Positions 1 to 10,980 of a stretch of DNA of 64,000 nucleotides are shown here, in pieces (within the stretch, counting starts at the first letter, position 1; the number at the start of each line of letters is the position of its first letter). The notes below the pieces were generated by a model that was given only the letters and a program-made list of their open reading frames with translations, had not been told where the DNA came from and searched no databases. This stretch comes from Marsupella aquatica. Taxonomy: Eukaryota; Marchantiophyta. The DNA lies in NCBI GenBank assembly GCA_973895155.1, contig OZ316893.1, forward strand, positions 9,486,001 to 9,550,000, written 5' to 3'. The position numbers and the translations under genes were made by a program.

Positions 1-22
1 GAGAACAAAAAGAGATCGTGGG

Positions 23-144
23 ACAAGAGGGACTTTGCCAATACCAACCATTCTTTCCCTCCTGCCTACACTAATCAAAATGAACAAGAGGGACTTTGCC
101 AATACCCACCATTCTTTCCCTCTAGCCTACACTAATCAAAATGA
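23..144. repeat. Two-copy tandem repeat, 61-bp period
   Basis: Two near-identical 61-bp units lie head to tail (23-83 and 84-144). They share the start ACAAGAGGGACTTTGCC and the end CACTAATCAAAATGA and differ at a few bases. The second unit runs into the foldback element that follows. No coding signal is seen. Confidence 0.85.
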
Positions 145-499
145 AGCCCGGATAGACCTCTAGGTTTGTCAAAATGCTCCCATGTATTTTTGCAACTCAG
201 ATGGACCCCATTGGACTCACAATGTGACAGGGAATTTTCCCAATTAGTCCATGCCAATTGTACCGTCCATGGGAGCATCATTTTCCTACACTAATAGTTT
301 CCAGGTTTTTATTTTGAAATACTTTGCCTAATACTAAGAAAATGATGCTCCCATGGACGGTACACAAAACCCACACAATCAGGATGGACTAATTGGGAAT
401 ATACCCTGTCACATTGTGAGTACAATGGGGTACATCTGAATTGCAAAAATCCATGGGAGCATTTTGACAAACCTAGAGGTCTATCCCGGCTTCATTTTG
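137..499. mobile_element. Foldback/MITE-like element with long terminal inverted repeats
   Basis: The left arm (about 137-290) and right arm (about 340-499) are imperfect reverse complements over roughly 150 bp, starting CAAAATGAAGCC and ending GGCTTCATTTTG. The short middle is AT-rich. The flanks both read CTAAT (132-136 and 500-504), a possible 5-bp target duplication. It has no ORF, so it is non-autonomous. The family is not recognised; the left CTAAT also belongs to the tandem repeat, which weakens the duplication call. Confidence 0.65.
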
Positions 500-1580
500 C
501 TAATGCTAAAGAGGTACTAATTGACAATATTGCCCATTTTTTTTGGTATAGATGTATTAATTGACAATATTGCCACTTATGTTGTACTTACAAATATGTA
601 AGGGTTTTGTATGTGGACTAAAAGTTCACCAACGTTATCATATACAAAAAACTGAGTACTATTGTATATACAACCGAAACAATGGCAAGATCGAAATAAT
701 GGTAAGATTGTAATTGGAACATCTTTAGTAACAAGGTACTCAAATGATGATGTTTTTCTTTCTGGCCAGGGTGGCAAGTGTGAATGTCACCTTGTGTGAA
801 AGAGAAGATGTTAAGAGCATTGTTTATCTGATTTCATAGATAAGTTTTCTGACCGGTAGAATTCCTGGGATATTAGGATAACCTCGGGAATTTGGAAGGC
901 TTTTCAGTCAGGTGCAATCTAGGGAATTTTTGGCACTTAAAAAAAAGCTGCTTCCCTCTGCACTATGGTGCACTTGTACTCTCTTGAGGAGAAATGTCAG
1001 TGCATGGAGATGGCAAAGCCCCACCCCCAAGAAACAAAAGGGTCATCTAATTGGTGCAGTCTTATGAGGGTGGTTTCCCAAGTAGTTGAGGGCATTTGTG
1101 ACTTTTTCCCACCAAAGCAAACTATTATTTGACTAGGTGTACACTCTTGAGGAGATAGAAATGGCAAGGCCTCACCCCAAGCAACAGAACGGTGCTCTCA
1201 TTGGTGCTGTCCTTTGAGGGTGGTTGTCCAAGAAGTTTCCCTCACCTTGCAAAAACAGGGATAGGGGTTGGCAAAGAGGGTGAATGTACAGCTACAGTAT
1301 CTGTAGTCCATTTAGTTTCCAGACAAATAGTCTCTACTAACTTGCTTAAATTTCCAGTTCTCATAAAGTGCAAGGATAGAACACCCAAATCTGCATGGAC
1401 CAATTGGAGTCCTTAGGTCAAGCATTGTGGTGCATCCAAGCATCAACTTCAACACTTTGCACATCTAGCCCTTTGCCATGGTTTTCCCATTCAATTTGGG
1501 GTTGAACATAGTAGGTTTCAGGTAGTTGCAACTAGTAGGTCTAAATGTTTTGGTAATCCTGATTGCAAAATGTAGCGCCT
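500..1580. other. Non-coding flank with an imperfect duplication
   Basis: No convincing gene is seen. About 968-1085 and 1136-1235 are imperfect direct copies; both contain CTCTTGAGGAGA and GAGGGTGGTT and differ by substitutions and an internal gap. The rest is unremarkable AT-rich sequence. Confidence 0.5.
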
Positions 1581-1589
1581 TAGGAGATA

Positions 1590-1616
1590 GAGGAATTGTA
1601 CAGTGCGAGGAAACAG
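1590..1616 (+). repeat. MULE left terminal inverted repeat
   Basis: 27 bp, 22 of 27 matching the right end in inverse orientation. It is immediately preceded by the target duplication TAGGAGATA. Confidence 0.85.
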
Positions 1617-1624
1617 GAGATTTT

Positions 1625-1649
1625 GCTAGCGAGGCAACATTGTTAGCGA
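1625..1649 (+). repeat. Two single-arm copies of the MULE palindrome motif
   Basis: GCTAGCGA (1625-1632) and GTTAGCGA (1642-1649) lie just inside the left terminal repeat. The opposite arms are degenerate. They are subterminal, like the right-end copies. Confidence 0.6.
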
Positions 1650-2942
1650 AGCATTCTGGCGGATAAATTTCTCACATTCCACGAAAACAATGCCAAAACA
1701 GTCTCAGTTTTCCACCTCTTACAATAATGAAAAGAATATGACAATGAAAAATCCTGCATGATTTTCATAAGTATTCCATACTTGAGCCACACACGTTTTA
1801 ATCATCTAAAAAGGATCACCAAAACTAGAAACTCCCATCAAAATATGGAACCTCTTTACATTGAAAGTGTGGATCGCCAACAACTTCAAGACAGAAAAAC
1901 GGTAAGAGTCGACCTCGACCAGTACATCCAGTCCTACTTCCTCTTACTTGTTCAGTCATAAACTTCATCCTCTGATTCATCAGAGATGTCACTACTACTA
2001 GGATCGCTACTGGTCTCCCTCTCCGTGGACTCGGCAGACTCATCTAAATACTGACGGACTGTCCCCGCCTCATTGTCAATAAACCTTGAACAATCCAGAT
2101 ATCTTCGAGCACCTCTCATGGACCGAAGTCCTTTCGCCTCCCAAGTCAAGACAACAGGATCTTCATCAACCTGCCTCGCCGATGTCTCAGCATAGCACGG
2201 AAGAGTAAAAGGCTTCTCAGGAGTAACCACAATGGACTCCTGGACTTCCCTCCGAAGACGAAATCTCTCCTCAGAAAACCAATCCACCCTCCTATCACTG
2301 ACGCAACCACCGACATCAGTTGACGAAGAGCAACAAAATAAAGAAAACAAAAGAAACCAAATAGGGAGTCCGACATCAGAAGAGGCCAAGTACTTTACTC
2401 CAGGTCGAATTCGTCTTTCTCGCTTGAAGGCCCAGCCTGTTCATCCCCTGGAATCGTGAACTCATCATCCGACCCAGCGTCTTGATTAACCTTGGCTGGC
2501 TGATCCCTAATCTGTTTTGCCTTGCTCGAATGCCTCGCCAGAACACTGTTTAAAGTTTTTTCTGCACAGCAATGGAGAATGTCCCTGTCTTCAACACCGA
2601 CAACAAATCTCCCGGAGAATTCTCCGGCAGAAAACGAGCTACGGTCACACACAGTCCAGTCAAGGACTATATCTTTGGGCTTCGTGAGGAATTCCATCAC
2701 GGCTTGCATGAACCCAATTGAAAGCCTTTTCGATCCAGCAACAGCCGCTTCTGGACAGGGGTCAGTCTTAGGGTAACAAACACTCAACATTGACTTATGT
2801 CTTGCATCTTCCGAAGATGTCAATGGAACATACGCTGGGTCTTTAGGAATCTTTGCACTAAATTCCACCCGACAAAAAACATCCAGGATGAGAGTGCACA
2901 CCTGCATAAAAACCAAAATACATCAGAAACAATGCTAACTTT

Positions 2943-2960
2943 GTTAGCGAGCTCGCTAGC
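2943..2960. repeat. MULE palindrome, intron copy 1
   Basis: GTTAGCGA-GC-TCGCTAGC, one base from a perfect palindrome. It lies in the intron 2902-3083 of the minus-strand gene. Confidence 0.85.
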
Positions 2961-3031
2961 ATTAACTTAGTCGGAAAATAGAAAATTAACACCTAAAGAA
3001 GATATGTTTGGTAGATAAAACTTATAATTTT

Positions 3032-3049
3032 GTTAGCGACATCGCTAGC
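3032..3049. repeat. MULE palindrome, intron copy 2
   Basis: GTTAGCGA-CA-TCGCTAGC, in the same intron as the copy at 2943 and 89 bp away from it. Confidence 0.85.
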
Positions 3050-5228
3050 ATTAAAACTCTCAAGAAATTTAAGGGATAACTACCTCAATATCCATATCTG
3101 CCCTCCATAAAGGGGTGGACAACAAAACGGTATATTGCTGCACATGTTTGAATTTGTTTTTTTGCTCGACTGCCGTAAATATTTGCCTCATGTGATTGAA
3201 GTCTGAGCTGTGCAAGACAGCAACATATCCGTCGTCTGAAAGCATTGGTCTCATCACTCCAAAAAAATAATATGGGAGTTTCTCGCTCCAAACATTCCAA
3301 GACGGAACCTGTTTGTCTGTAACGCTTGTTCTATGCCCAGTTGGAAGAGAAATGAATCCCAAATGTGCTCCAATCCCAGCATAAGGCTTTCCATTAATTA
3401 CGACATGGTTTGGGCACTCTACGCTCTTTGACATCCGAGTAATCCATCGATCTCCATCTCCCATCCAAGATGGCCTCACTTTACTTACACTAATTGAGTT
3501 TGCAGTATTGGTCAAATTGCTACGAGCCAGGAAATGTCACTGCCCATCCATCTTCAAACCACACATCCGAGCAACACCTTGAGCAACTGAAACTTCCTCA
3601 TCGTCCGAATCTGAAAGAATCTGGATGTTCCGCTTCCGTTTCAAACATTTTATACTTCCTAAATCCACTGCGCTCTTTATTGTGACTTCGGCATCTGGGG
3701 ACTGAGGTTCCTCACCATCATCTGCTCCACTCTTCAAACTCTCAGAAGCCGCTCCCTTCCTCCTCTCTGTGAAGCAAAAGACATTAGTGTCTGTATATTC
3801 GACACCCATCCGGACTTAAAAATAAAAAGTAACATACAATTAACAGACTTACTTGGCTTTCCGGAAATCTGGGACCCATCTTTGGATGTGTCCTTCAATG
3901 CTCCTTTTCTTGGCTTCCATGCTCGACTCCTATCCACTATGGCAACTACACCAAGACAAGCTTTTTCCATCGCCTCGCAACCACCAACTTCAGCATCAGT
4001 GGGTGCCAATTTGGACTCGGAGATGTAAGATTCCGGAAGGAATCCTCGATTGATCATGTGAAGAGCTGCTTTCTCTGCAGTGTCAAATGTCACAGACCAT
4101 TTGTCCGAGTCCAAATACCATGGACAATGAAGAACCTCCCACTCGCTCAATCTCCTCGGAGCTTCACTTCCCTCGCATGGAAACATACAATATTCCCCAA
4201 ATCACTTGTAGGGTCCTCTTTAACCCCGGCTATCCATGGGGAGAAACAGGCTGGGTAGGACCACCAGTAAAATTTGTCTGCTACTTCTCTGTCTACAAAA
4301 AATCGATACGTGTATCTCTTCGCTCTCCTCCGAAACAATGTAATGTCTACCTTCTCTCCTGTCTTGGGTGGCCAAATCTGCTTGAAGAAACGAGTTTTCA
4401 CACGAGTTTGGAAATCCTCAAAATCCTCCTCAATGTCAAGGATTAGCGAAGCTTTCATCTTCTCTGAAGACGTAAGGATCCTCGACTCAGGGACAGTAGG
4501 CATTACCTCAGAAAAAATTTCAGACATGAGGGAAGACGAAATTGACTCGACTTGCTCCCACACTGCCCAACGATGAAGCCAAAGCTTAGTCTCACCATCT
4601 GTGAATTGACCTGGATGAAAGAATTTTTTCCGAAGCTCAGGACGACACTGTGCCTCCAGGAGTGTACATCGGAGCTCTGGGGATAAAGAGGTCACACCAA
4701 TGAACAATCGAGCTCGATCAAGACCACAAGAAACATTTCCCCTGCCTTTATCATCTGTTCTCTGGGCCTCCTTTCTCTCGTTCTCGCAATAGTTATGCAT
4801 TTCGACACATTTCTTGAAAAAGTCTCCAAACTCAGGATTTAGTAATGGACCAATCTTTGGAACTTTCACATTCCAATCAGCAAGTTGTTCTTTCATCATG
4901 TCACGCATTGCTAAGTCCTGTGCAGCCTTGGAAAGGGGCTCGCCTTGAGCCTCCTTAAGAGCAAATTTCTTCTTAAGGTCCTCGGTCTGCGATGCAATGT
5001 TAGCAGCGGATAGAATATAAGTGCAGGCATCCAGCGTCATGTTCTTCGAATACCATGTCGCCTTTCGCACATTGGCCATCTTCTGCTGGAAAAGTTTGTA
5101 ATTCTCAGCGTCGATGATATCTTTGTAAACGGATAAGTCATTGTTCAGAATCTTTTGGATGCGTTCAGCCTCCAAAACCCAGGAATTCTCTACATGACAT
5201 TGAGTTAACCTGCCACAACATGCCTCAT

Positions 5229-5246
5229 GTTAGCGAGATCGCTAGC
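5229..5246. repeat. MULE palindrome, intron copy 3
   Basis: GTTAGCGA-GA-TCGCTAGC inside the 94-bp intron 5210-5303 of the minus-strand gene. The motif fills a fifth of that intron. Confidence 0.85.
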
Positions 5247-6332
5247 TGAAAGTGACCTGGTAAAAATGAAATTTCAGAACTATCTTATCATGAGAAGTCC
5301 CACCTGTTCAATGCGTGCATAGCCGACTCGATCTGAACGAAAGAGTTCTTTTCACCCTTAAAGATCTTGCAGACCACTCGAGGATGGTACTTAATATCAT
5401 CCGGATGTTCCTACGCCAATTGGCTCCACGAATACAATCGGTGGTTCCCATCAAAAACACAAAACATTTTGTCCTTGAGGATCTGGAAAGAAACATGAGA
5501 ATCACATTCGCGCTCAAACTCCTCGTTTTGCAACACCCAAATATCATCCCAAGTTTTGCGGATGGCATCTGTACAGATCTGGATTTCTCCATCCTCGTTT
5601 GTCATCTGAACGTAAATCGAGGCGCATCCTCGATGTAACCCTGGGTTTTGAACTCGGACTTCAATGTGTCTATCGTAGTGGAATCCTTCTGTAGAGACCG
5701 GACAATCTGCATGTTTCTCATCCGGCACAGAGGAATTCGGGGGGGAGCCAATGCAAATCCGAACTCATTCACTCCAAACAGCAACTACATCTACCGCTGT
5801 CACCATCTTGGGCCGCCTTGGAGTCTTCAATCCCGCTGCAAGTGCTTTCTTGTTTGCTGTGGACCTAGTTTCTCTCCTTGTCGACTCCCTCGACTGAAAT
5901 GATCCTCTCGAAGAAATACTCTCTGGAGACAACGATGACTCCATGAAATAAAACCCTTCGGAGAAGAGTGCTCGAGCCCGGAGACTGCAGCGGCTGCACG
6001 CGTCAAAAACGTCCACAGAGCACCTCCTTTCGGAGAATTAGGACAGCCGTACAAACTGCTACAAACTCCCTCTGAAGCCTTACAGAGTTACGATAGTGAA
6101 TACTGACAACGATCGACAGTACGATGTAAGGAATAACAGAAATCTCCTGGCAGGGACCACTAGTTGTACCTTTTGGAAAACACGAAGAACAACCTTCACG
6201 ATCGATAATCTTATCCATACAAAATACTCCAGGTGTCCCGTGTAATTTGTACCGTTGACATTATGGTACCCGTTGACTATTCCCAACGGAATCCTAACGG
6301 TAAACTTCGTCAAAAATCAGTTTGACTTTTTG

Positions 6333-6350
6333 GCTAGCGAGATTGCTGAC
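6333..6350. repeat. MULE palindrome, promoter copy 1
   Basis: GCTAGCGA-GA-TTGCTGAC. The left arm is perfect and the right arm has two mismatches. Confidence 0.75.
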
Positions 6351-6426
6351 ATAAACTCAATGACACAGATATCCTTAAAAAGAGTTGAAATCAACGGTTT
6401 GCTTGCCATAAAACTATCAAAACCAA

Positions 6427-6444
6427 GCTAGCAAGATTGCTAGC
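6427..6444. repeat. MULE palindrome, promoter copy 2
   Basis: GCTAGCAA-GA-TTGCTAGC is a perfect palindrome in which both arms carry the same C/G to T/A variant. That looks like two matched changes or gene conversion rather than random decay. Confidence 0.8.
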
Positions 6445-6624
6445 ATGGGAGACGTCCCTATACGTTGAGTAAAAGACAAAATAATGGTAAAATCAACGGG
6501 AACAGACTGACAATCTGTTTGGATTGTTGTTTCCGTTGGGAAAAAACCCAGTTTTGGTCCTGCAAATAGGATTCGTATGGGCGATTCAAAACATAGTCGT
6601 TGTATTTTTGTATGCTGAGAAGAG

Positions 6625-9600
6625 ATGATGTCGATGAATTCCAAGGTGGTTTTGGAGCGTAGAATGACGGGAGACGTGGTGGTACTCCCAAGTGCCCCTG
6701 ACTCGTCGGAGGTTAGGGTGACAGAGTCATTCCTTGCAACTCGTTTGGGAATTCCAAAAGATGACCTTGTCATGAAGTTGTTTGAGTTGTATTCTCAAAA
6801 TGGGCCACGGAGTCACGAGTTGAGAGAGGACAGTAGTACTTCCGGGAAGGTCTGGACGCTGAAGGTTGGATCTTGTGTCGAGGTTCTGTCCAGTAAAGAT
6901 GGTTTTCCTGATGTCATTTTGGAACCCATGGAATTAGATCTCGTTCATCAAACTCCTGTGATTGATCTTGGGACGCCTCCCAAAGACAGAGCTCCCGAGG
7001 TCATTGAAATATCTCCAGAGAGTATAAGGCAAGACACATCTTGTGGTTCGATGAAGTCACGAGATGGTTCCGAACCCGAAGGGTTAGCGACAAATTTGAT
7101 TGAAAGGACTGGGGATAGCATGACCACAGTATATCGGATGAGTGCCTATGACGCTTTTCTCAATATCAATGGAGCGAGTGAACTTGCACAATTTAGAAGA
7201 GGGAATCAATGGAATGAATGTCAGGTTTCGACTCTGCCATCGACATACAATGGTAACGTTGTTTTTGAACTTCCTCCAGTCGAGGGGGCCGGGAGGGGAG
7301 GAGGTCTCCAAGATATGGATCGAGAGAAGGACGACTATCCTTGGACGAGACTAGTCACTACATCTGCGAATTTGAAGCCAAGGTTTCATTGGGCTGTGTC
7401 GAAAGTTCGTTGCGCTGGAATTCTTGAATGCCATAATTTGGGTTGCCGGAAGTTGAAACATATTGGAGTCAAAAATGACTGCGCTTTCAGAGGGAAAGGG
7501 TTGTTGACTGACATCTTTTGTCTTGGAGAGCAAGTGAGTGAGGGTGGACTTGTCTATGGCTTCTGTGAAGAGAGGCCTCTCTGTATTCGAGAATGCCCGG
7601 CAAAACTGTTGTATGTTTACCCTAAGCCAGGTTTGGAGAGTCACATTTCAATGCATATGTCCAGATTGGCTGTGCATATGGGATTCCACGATCACCCTGT
7701 TTGGAAGGGAAAATCTCGTTCTGCAAGAAAAACAGCGGAAGATGTTGTTTTAGGGGTCCATCGGTTGAATCCAGTCTCAACTCCCGCACGTCTGAGAAAC
7801 CAGTCAATTGGGAACCTTGTCTCGCTATTGCATCCAGAATCATCGGCTTAGTTGTCGAGAGAAGAACAACAAGAAATTTGGAGTTCGATCGGAGTAGTTT
7901 CTACCGCTCCAAAGTTCCAAGCTATTCTTCGGAGTGTGAAGATGGATAATCCTAAAAAAGGAGAACTTGACTCACTTCGTGAAATGCAATCACGTAACAA
8001 TTTCCCTTTCGTGCAGAGGTACCTGTTTCCCGGTCAAGGAAACATAAATGATCGAGCGCATGTATTCAAAATGAGTACAAATGGTCCTGGATCGGGTGTG
8101 GAAATTTTGAGGAGCATGGAGGCTGGAGGAGCATTGGAAGGTTCGTGGGTCAGTTTTGATGTAATGCATCGTATCACTAGTGGATGGTTGACCTTCAGCG
8201 CACACGTGTATGACCATAATTACCGCGCTCTGTGTACAATTTTCAGTTGCGAGTTGAGAGCCGAAGACACAGAGTCGCTTGAAACTGCGTGGAGGTTAAT
8301 GGTAGATGTCGCATCCGAGAATGGAGTGCATAATCCCATTATTGGAGGATTCATAGCAGACAATGCGGAGGCTGGCTGGATTTCTGTGAGAAGGGTATTT
8401 TTGGGGGTGTCAGAAATCCTCTGAAAGAGCATAGTGATGCTTTCCATCTCTCTCAATCCCTCAGAAGACACACTTTGGAGGGGATCAAGGAGGGGTGTCA
8501 TGCGGAGCACTATAAGATGTGGGAGAAGTTAAGAATTGCTCCAACATACGTCGAAGCATATCGTATCGCCGAAGACATTCAAAAATGGTGGAAAGAGAGG
8601 AATTGTCACCCATCCAAGCATAAATCACTACAAGGGTGGATTTCATGGTGGGTTGTGCGGTGGAGACAATGGGGTAACTTTATTCGTGTGGTGAGTAACG
8701 GTGAATTCTTTCTGATGAGTTTAAGCTAGCGAGATCGCTAGCAATAAAACTTCTTTCGTAAATGTATTTTGGTCACCGACTGAAACATTAGACTGTCTCA
8801 AAATAGACATATCGCTAGTGAATACAAGTGTTAACTCTGCTCATTTTTCAAACGCAAACTGCGAAGGAGTCTGCTCTGATGCCAAACTGTGCTGGAGCTG
8901 AATCTGCTCACGCATCAATGCGTTCCTGCCAGCCGAAGAAGAAAATTGGTTTGATTGAAGCCTGTGAAGTTGACCAGAATCGAGCAGCTGGACAGATTGC
9001 AGCGTTCACTGCATACTTGGAAGGGTGTCACCGTGGGAATGGTCCTACAATATTTGAGCTGGCCTTCAGAAATGCAGATACAATGGGGTCTATGGATGCC
9101 TATGAGAAGGCATCCAATCTACTATTTGAATCATCTGGAAAATATGAGTTCTATAGAACTGTGCCTTTACATGGAGATCTTAGAACAACGTCAGGAAAAC
9201 GGAAGGGTAGTGCTTCTGCTTCTATTCATGAAAACGATTCTCATAGACATGATAAGATATTGCGCACAGTGGCGTCGCGGTCTAGTTTGAAAAGGAGAAA
9301 TGTTTACACAGAATTTGGTAACTTCAGCGGTGCTTCTGATATTGGTGGACCTTCAGACTTTCCTGGCGATGAAGACAACCCCACTTGCCATGGACCTTCT
9401 CTTCCTCGTGAAGTTATAAATATATCAGATGATGGTGAAGATCTTAGCCGTGGAGATACAACACAGGACCCGAACTACGTTGGAGAAATACCACAGCCTC
9501 AAAATAATCGGGATGAAATTTGGGATGCACCCCGAAGGATCCCTTTTGTTGAAGAGGTTGATGTGACATATGGGACCTGGCACTTGAGGCGGAGTGGAAA

Positions 9601-10201
9601 AGGGAGTGGACCTGTTTGCAATGGACGAGTGGACCAAAGTGTGTTTGGAAGAGATGAGTGCAGGAATCTCATCAAAGAAACTGGAATGAAGGCATTCCGG
9701 GCTGTAGTGGTTGGTGTTGCGATTCACGGATTGAGGTTGTCATCTCCACATCGTCAGCTTCTATACTTCTGTCTGAATAATAGGTGCCATAAAACAGGTG
9801 GCAGAAGGACTCTTGCCCAGCTTCCGGAACCACCTGAGGCATTGCAAGTCCAGCGTGGGACCAGGCTGACCCCAACAGAGATTGACTTTCTTCTTCAAAA
9901 TGGGATTGAAATCAGAGGATTATCATACTCTGATCCAGCACCGATTGGGTCGTTCTCCTCTCCAAATCGTGTTGACCTCCGAATTGATGTGAACTCCTTC
10001 CCAGAAAGAGTTGACATTGGTATTCCAAACCGTAGATTCAAGACCCGGAATGCGAAAGGCGTTCGTCAACGTTTCCAGAACACCCCGGAGCTTCTCAAAC
10101 GCATTCGATCTGCGACTGACGAACATATGAGAGTCATTGGAAGTCCTCGGAAACGGGTGGGGATGGCAACATCTTATCGTCACTCACGAGACAGATTCTA
10201 A
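6625..10201 (+). pseudogene. MULE transposase with GCM1/WRKY-type zinc finger (disrupted)
   Basis: Exon 1 is 6625-8690, the intron 8691-8866 (donor GTGAGT), exon 2 8867-10201. The N-terminal half has CAGILECHNLGC and, further on, CPAK and MGFHDHPVW, the C-x-G-x3-C-x4-C ... H-x-H spacing of WRKY-GCM1 zinc fingers known in MULE transposases. The catalytic core follows: WVSFDVMHRIT, HVYDHNYRALCTIF, then IIGGFIADNAEAGWISVRRVF, the usual MULE layout of the first two catalytic aspartates. Exon 2 begins with a segment resembling the N-A-E-S-x-H block and ends in a basic, Pro/Arg-rich tail. TAG at 7849-7851 (probably from CAG) and a frameshift in the G-run near 8400 break the frame. It presumably binds the element ends and excises it. 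The family call is firm; residue assignments are by eye. Confidence 0.8.
8725..8742. repeat. MULE palindrome, transposase intron copy
   Basis: GCTAGCGA-GA-TCGCTAGC, a perfect palindrome inside the only intron of the transposase gene. A further half-site TCGCTAGT lies at about 8812 in the same intron. Confidence 0.9.
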
Positions 10202-10591
10202 AATTGCACACAAGTACTGGGTGCAAGTGTGTTGCTTTCCTTCTTGCTCATGTGATGACTTCTACAAGAGACACATGAGAGGAAGACCCTATATGTCTTG
10301 TAAACACCTCCTCTAGGTGTACTTAAACAAGTTCTCACTGAATCTAGACAGAGACGATCTTGTGAAGCAACCAATTCTGACTGTTGTTGAAGTAAGGAGT
10401 TTGATTCCGTTGCAGTGTAGTTGACTTAATCTCTATTATCCGTTGAGGTGAACGTTTCAGCGTCCCTAATTTTGTCGCCTTTTTGGTTTTCAGAACAGAG
10501 GAAAGTTGTCCACCTCACTAATTATATTGCGTATGCAATGTTAGCGAGGGTCTAGTACTATTCTATACGTATCGGCAATAGTGTTTATTTT

Positions 10592-10609
10592 GCTAGCGAG
10601 GTCTCTGGC
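10592..10609. repeat. MULE palindrome, spacer copy
   Basis: GCTAGCGA-GG-TCTCTGGC. The left arm is perfect, the right arm has two mismatches. Confidence 0.75.
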
Positions 10610-10753
10610 GTTAAACCCGTAAAGTAAAGTTTTATGTTTCCCGTAAACGGTTTCTTTTTGACCAAGTTCTACATAACGTAGAGTTCAATAACTCATGTAT
10701 TTTAATTGGTTTTTGGATATACATTCGGAGAAACAAACCATTTTAGTCACGCA

Positions 10754-10785
10754 TAGTTTTGCTAGCGATGTCGCTAGCAAAACTA
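10754..10785. repeat. Extended 32-bp perfect palindrome containing the MULE motif
   Basis: The 18-bp core GCTAGCGA-TG-TCGCTAGC (10761-10778) is extended on both sides by TAGTTTT and its complement AAAACTA, giving two perfect 15-base arms around a 2-base centre. It is the longest copy in the element. Confidence 0.9.
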
Positions 10786-10980
10786 GTACTGTAAGTCCAA
10801 ACATTGCAGTTGGAAATCTTCTCAAGAAGTTATTTCAAAATGAACAAAGATGTTCTCCCTTACAACTGTGTTGGACATTGAGTGTCGATATCACGTTTTC
10901 GGATCCCAGATCTACAAAATAGACACAGTCTACAAAATGTCTATGCCCCTACACCATGGACTACCGTTACTGTTTCCTAT

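Larger units (their letters stand above)
1952..5944 (-). pseudogene. MULE-borne gene: ParB-like GNHR domain plus permuted N4/N6 methyltransferase-like region (disrupted)
   Basis: I read five exons on the minus strand: 5944-5304, 5209-3853, 3766-3084, 2901-2399 and 2297-1952. Donor/acceptor pairs such as GTAAGT/CACAG keep the frame. Exon 1 holds a helical stretch ending SEFKTQGY and then VFDGNHRLYSW (about 5420-5450), typical of the ParB/sulfiredoxin-like fold (DGNHR). Exon 2 is a large unrecognised region with an HCPWYL segment that could be a degenerate motif IV. Exon 3 has RPMLSDDGYVAVLHSSDF; exon 4 has DIVLDWTVCDRSSF followed by FVVGVEDRD, resembling motif I of beta-class DNA methylases, whose motif order (IV first, I last) fits. 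The expected glycines and DPPY are replaced, so activity is doubtful. The tail is acidic (ISDESEDEVYD). Lesions: frameshifts near 5785, 5620 and 4186, TAG 5411-5413 and TGA 3537-3539. The domain calls are by eye. Confidence 0.55.
5945..6624. promoter_or_regulatory. Divergent intergenic (bidirectional promoter) region of the MULE
   Basis: About 680 bp separate the putative ATGs of the minus-strand gene (5944) and the transposase (6625), which are transcribed away from each other. No stable ORF belongs here. Two palindrome copies (6333 and 6427) sit in its transposase-proximal half, where an autoregulatory or protein-binding site would be expected. Core promoter elements were not identified. 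Confidence 0.55.
10202..10980. other. MULE intergenic spacer with three palindrome copies
   Basis: The spacer lies between the convergent 3' ends of the transposase (+) and the third ORF (-). It holds a half-site GTTAGCGA (10540-10547) and the copies at 10592 and 10761. No ORF is supported. Confidence 0.6.

Noticed and set aside
4147-4186. Tiny intron at the frameshift in exon 2 of the MULE accessory gene
   Set aside because: A GTATGT donor and an AG 35 bases on exist, but such an intron is too short for plants; a one-base indel is simpler.
7083-7090. Half-site GTTAGCGA inside the transposase exon
   Set aside because: Only one 8-base arm, with no matching second arm; compatible with chance and not counted among the palindromes.
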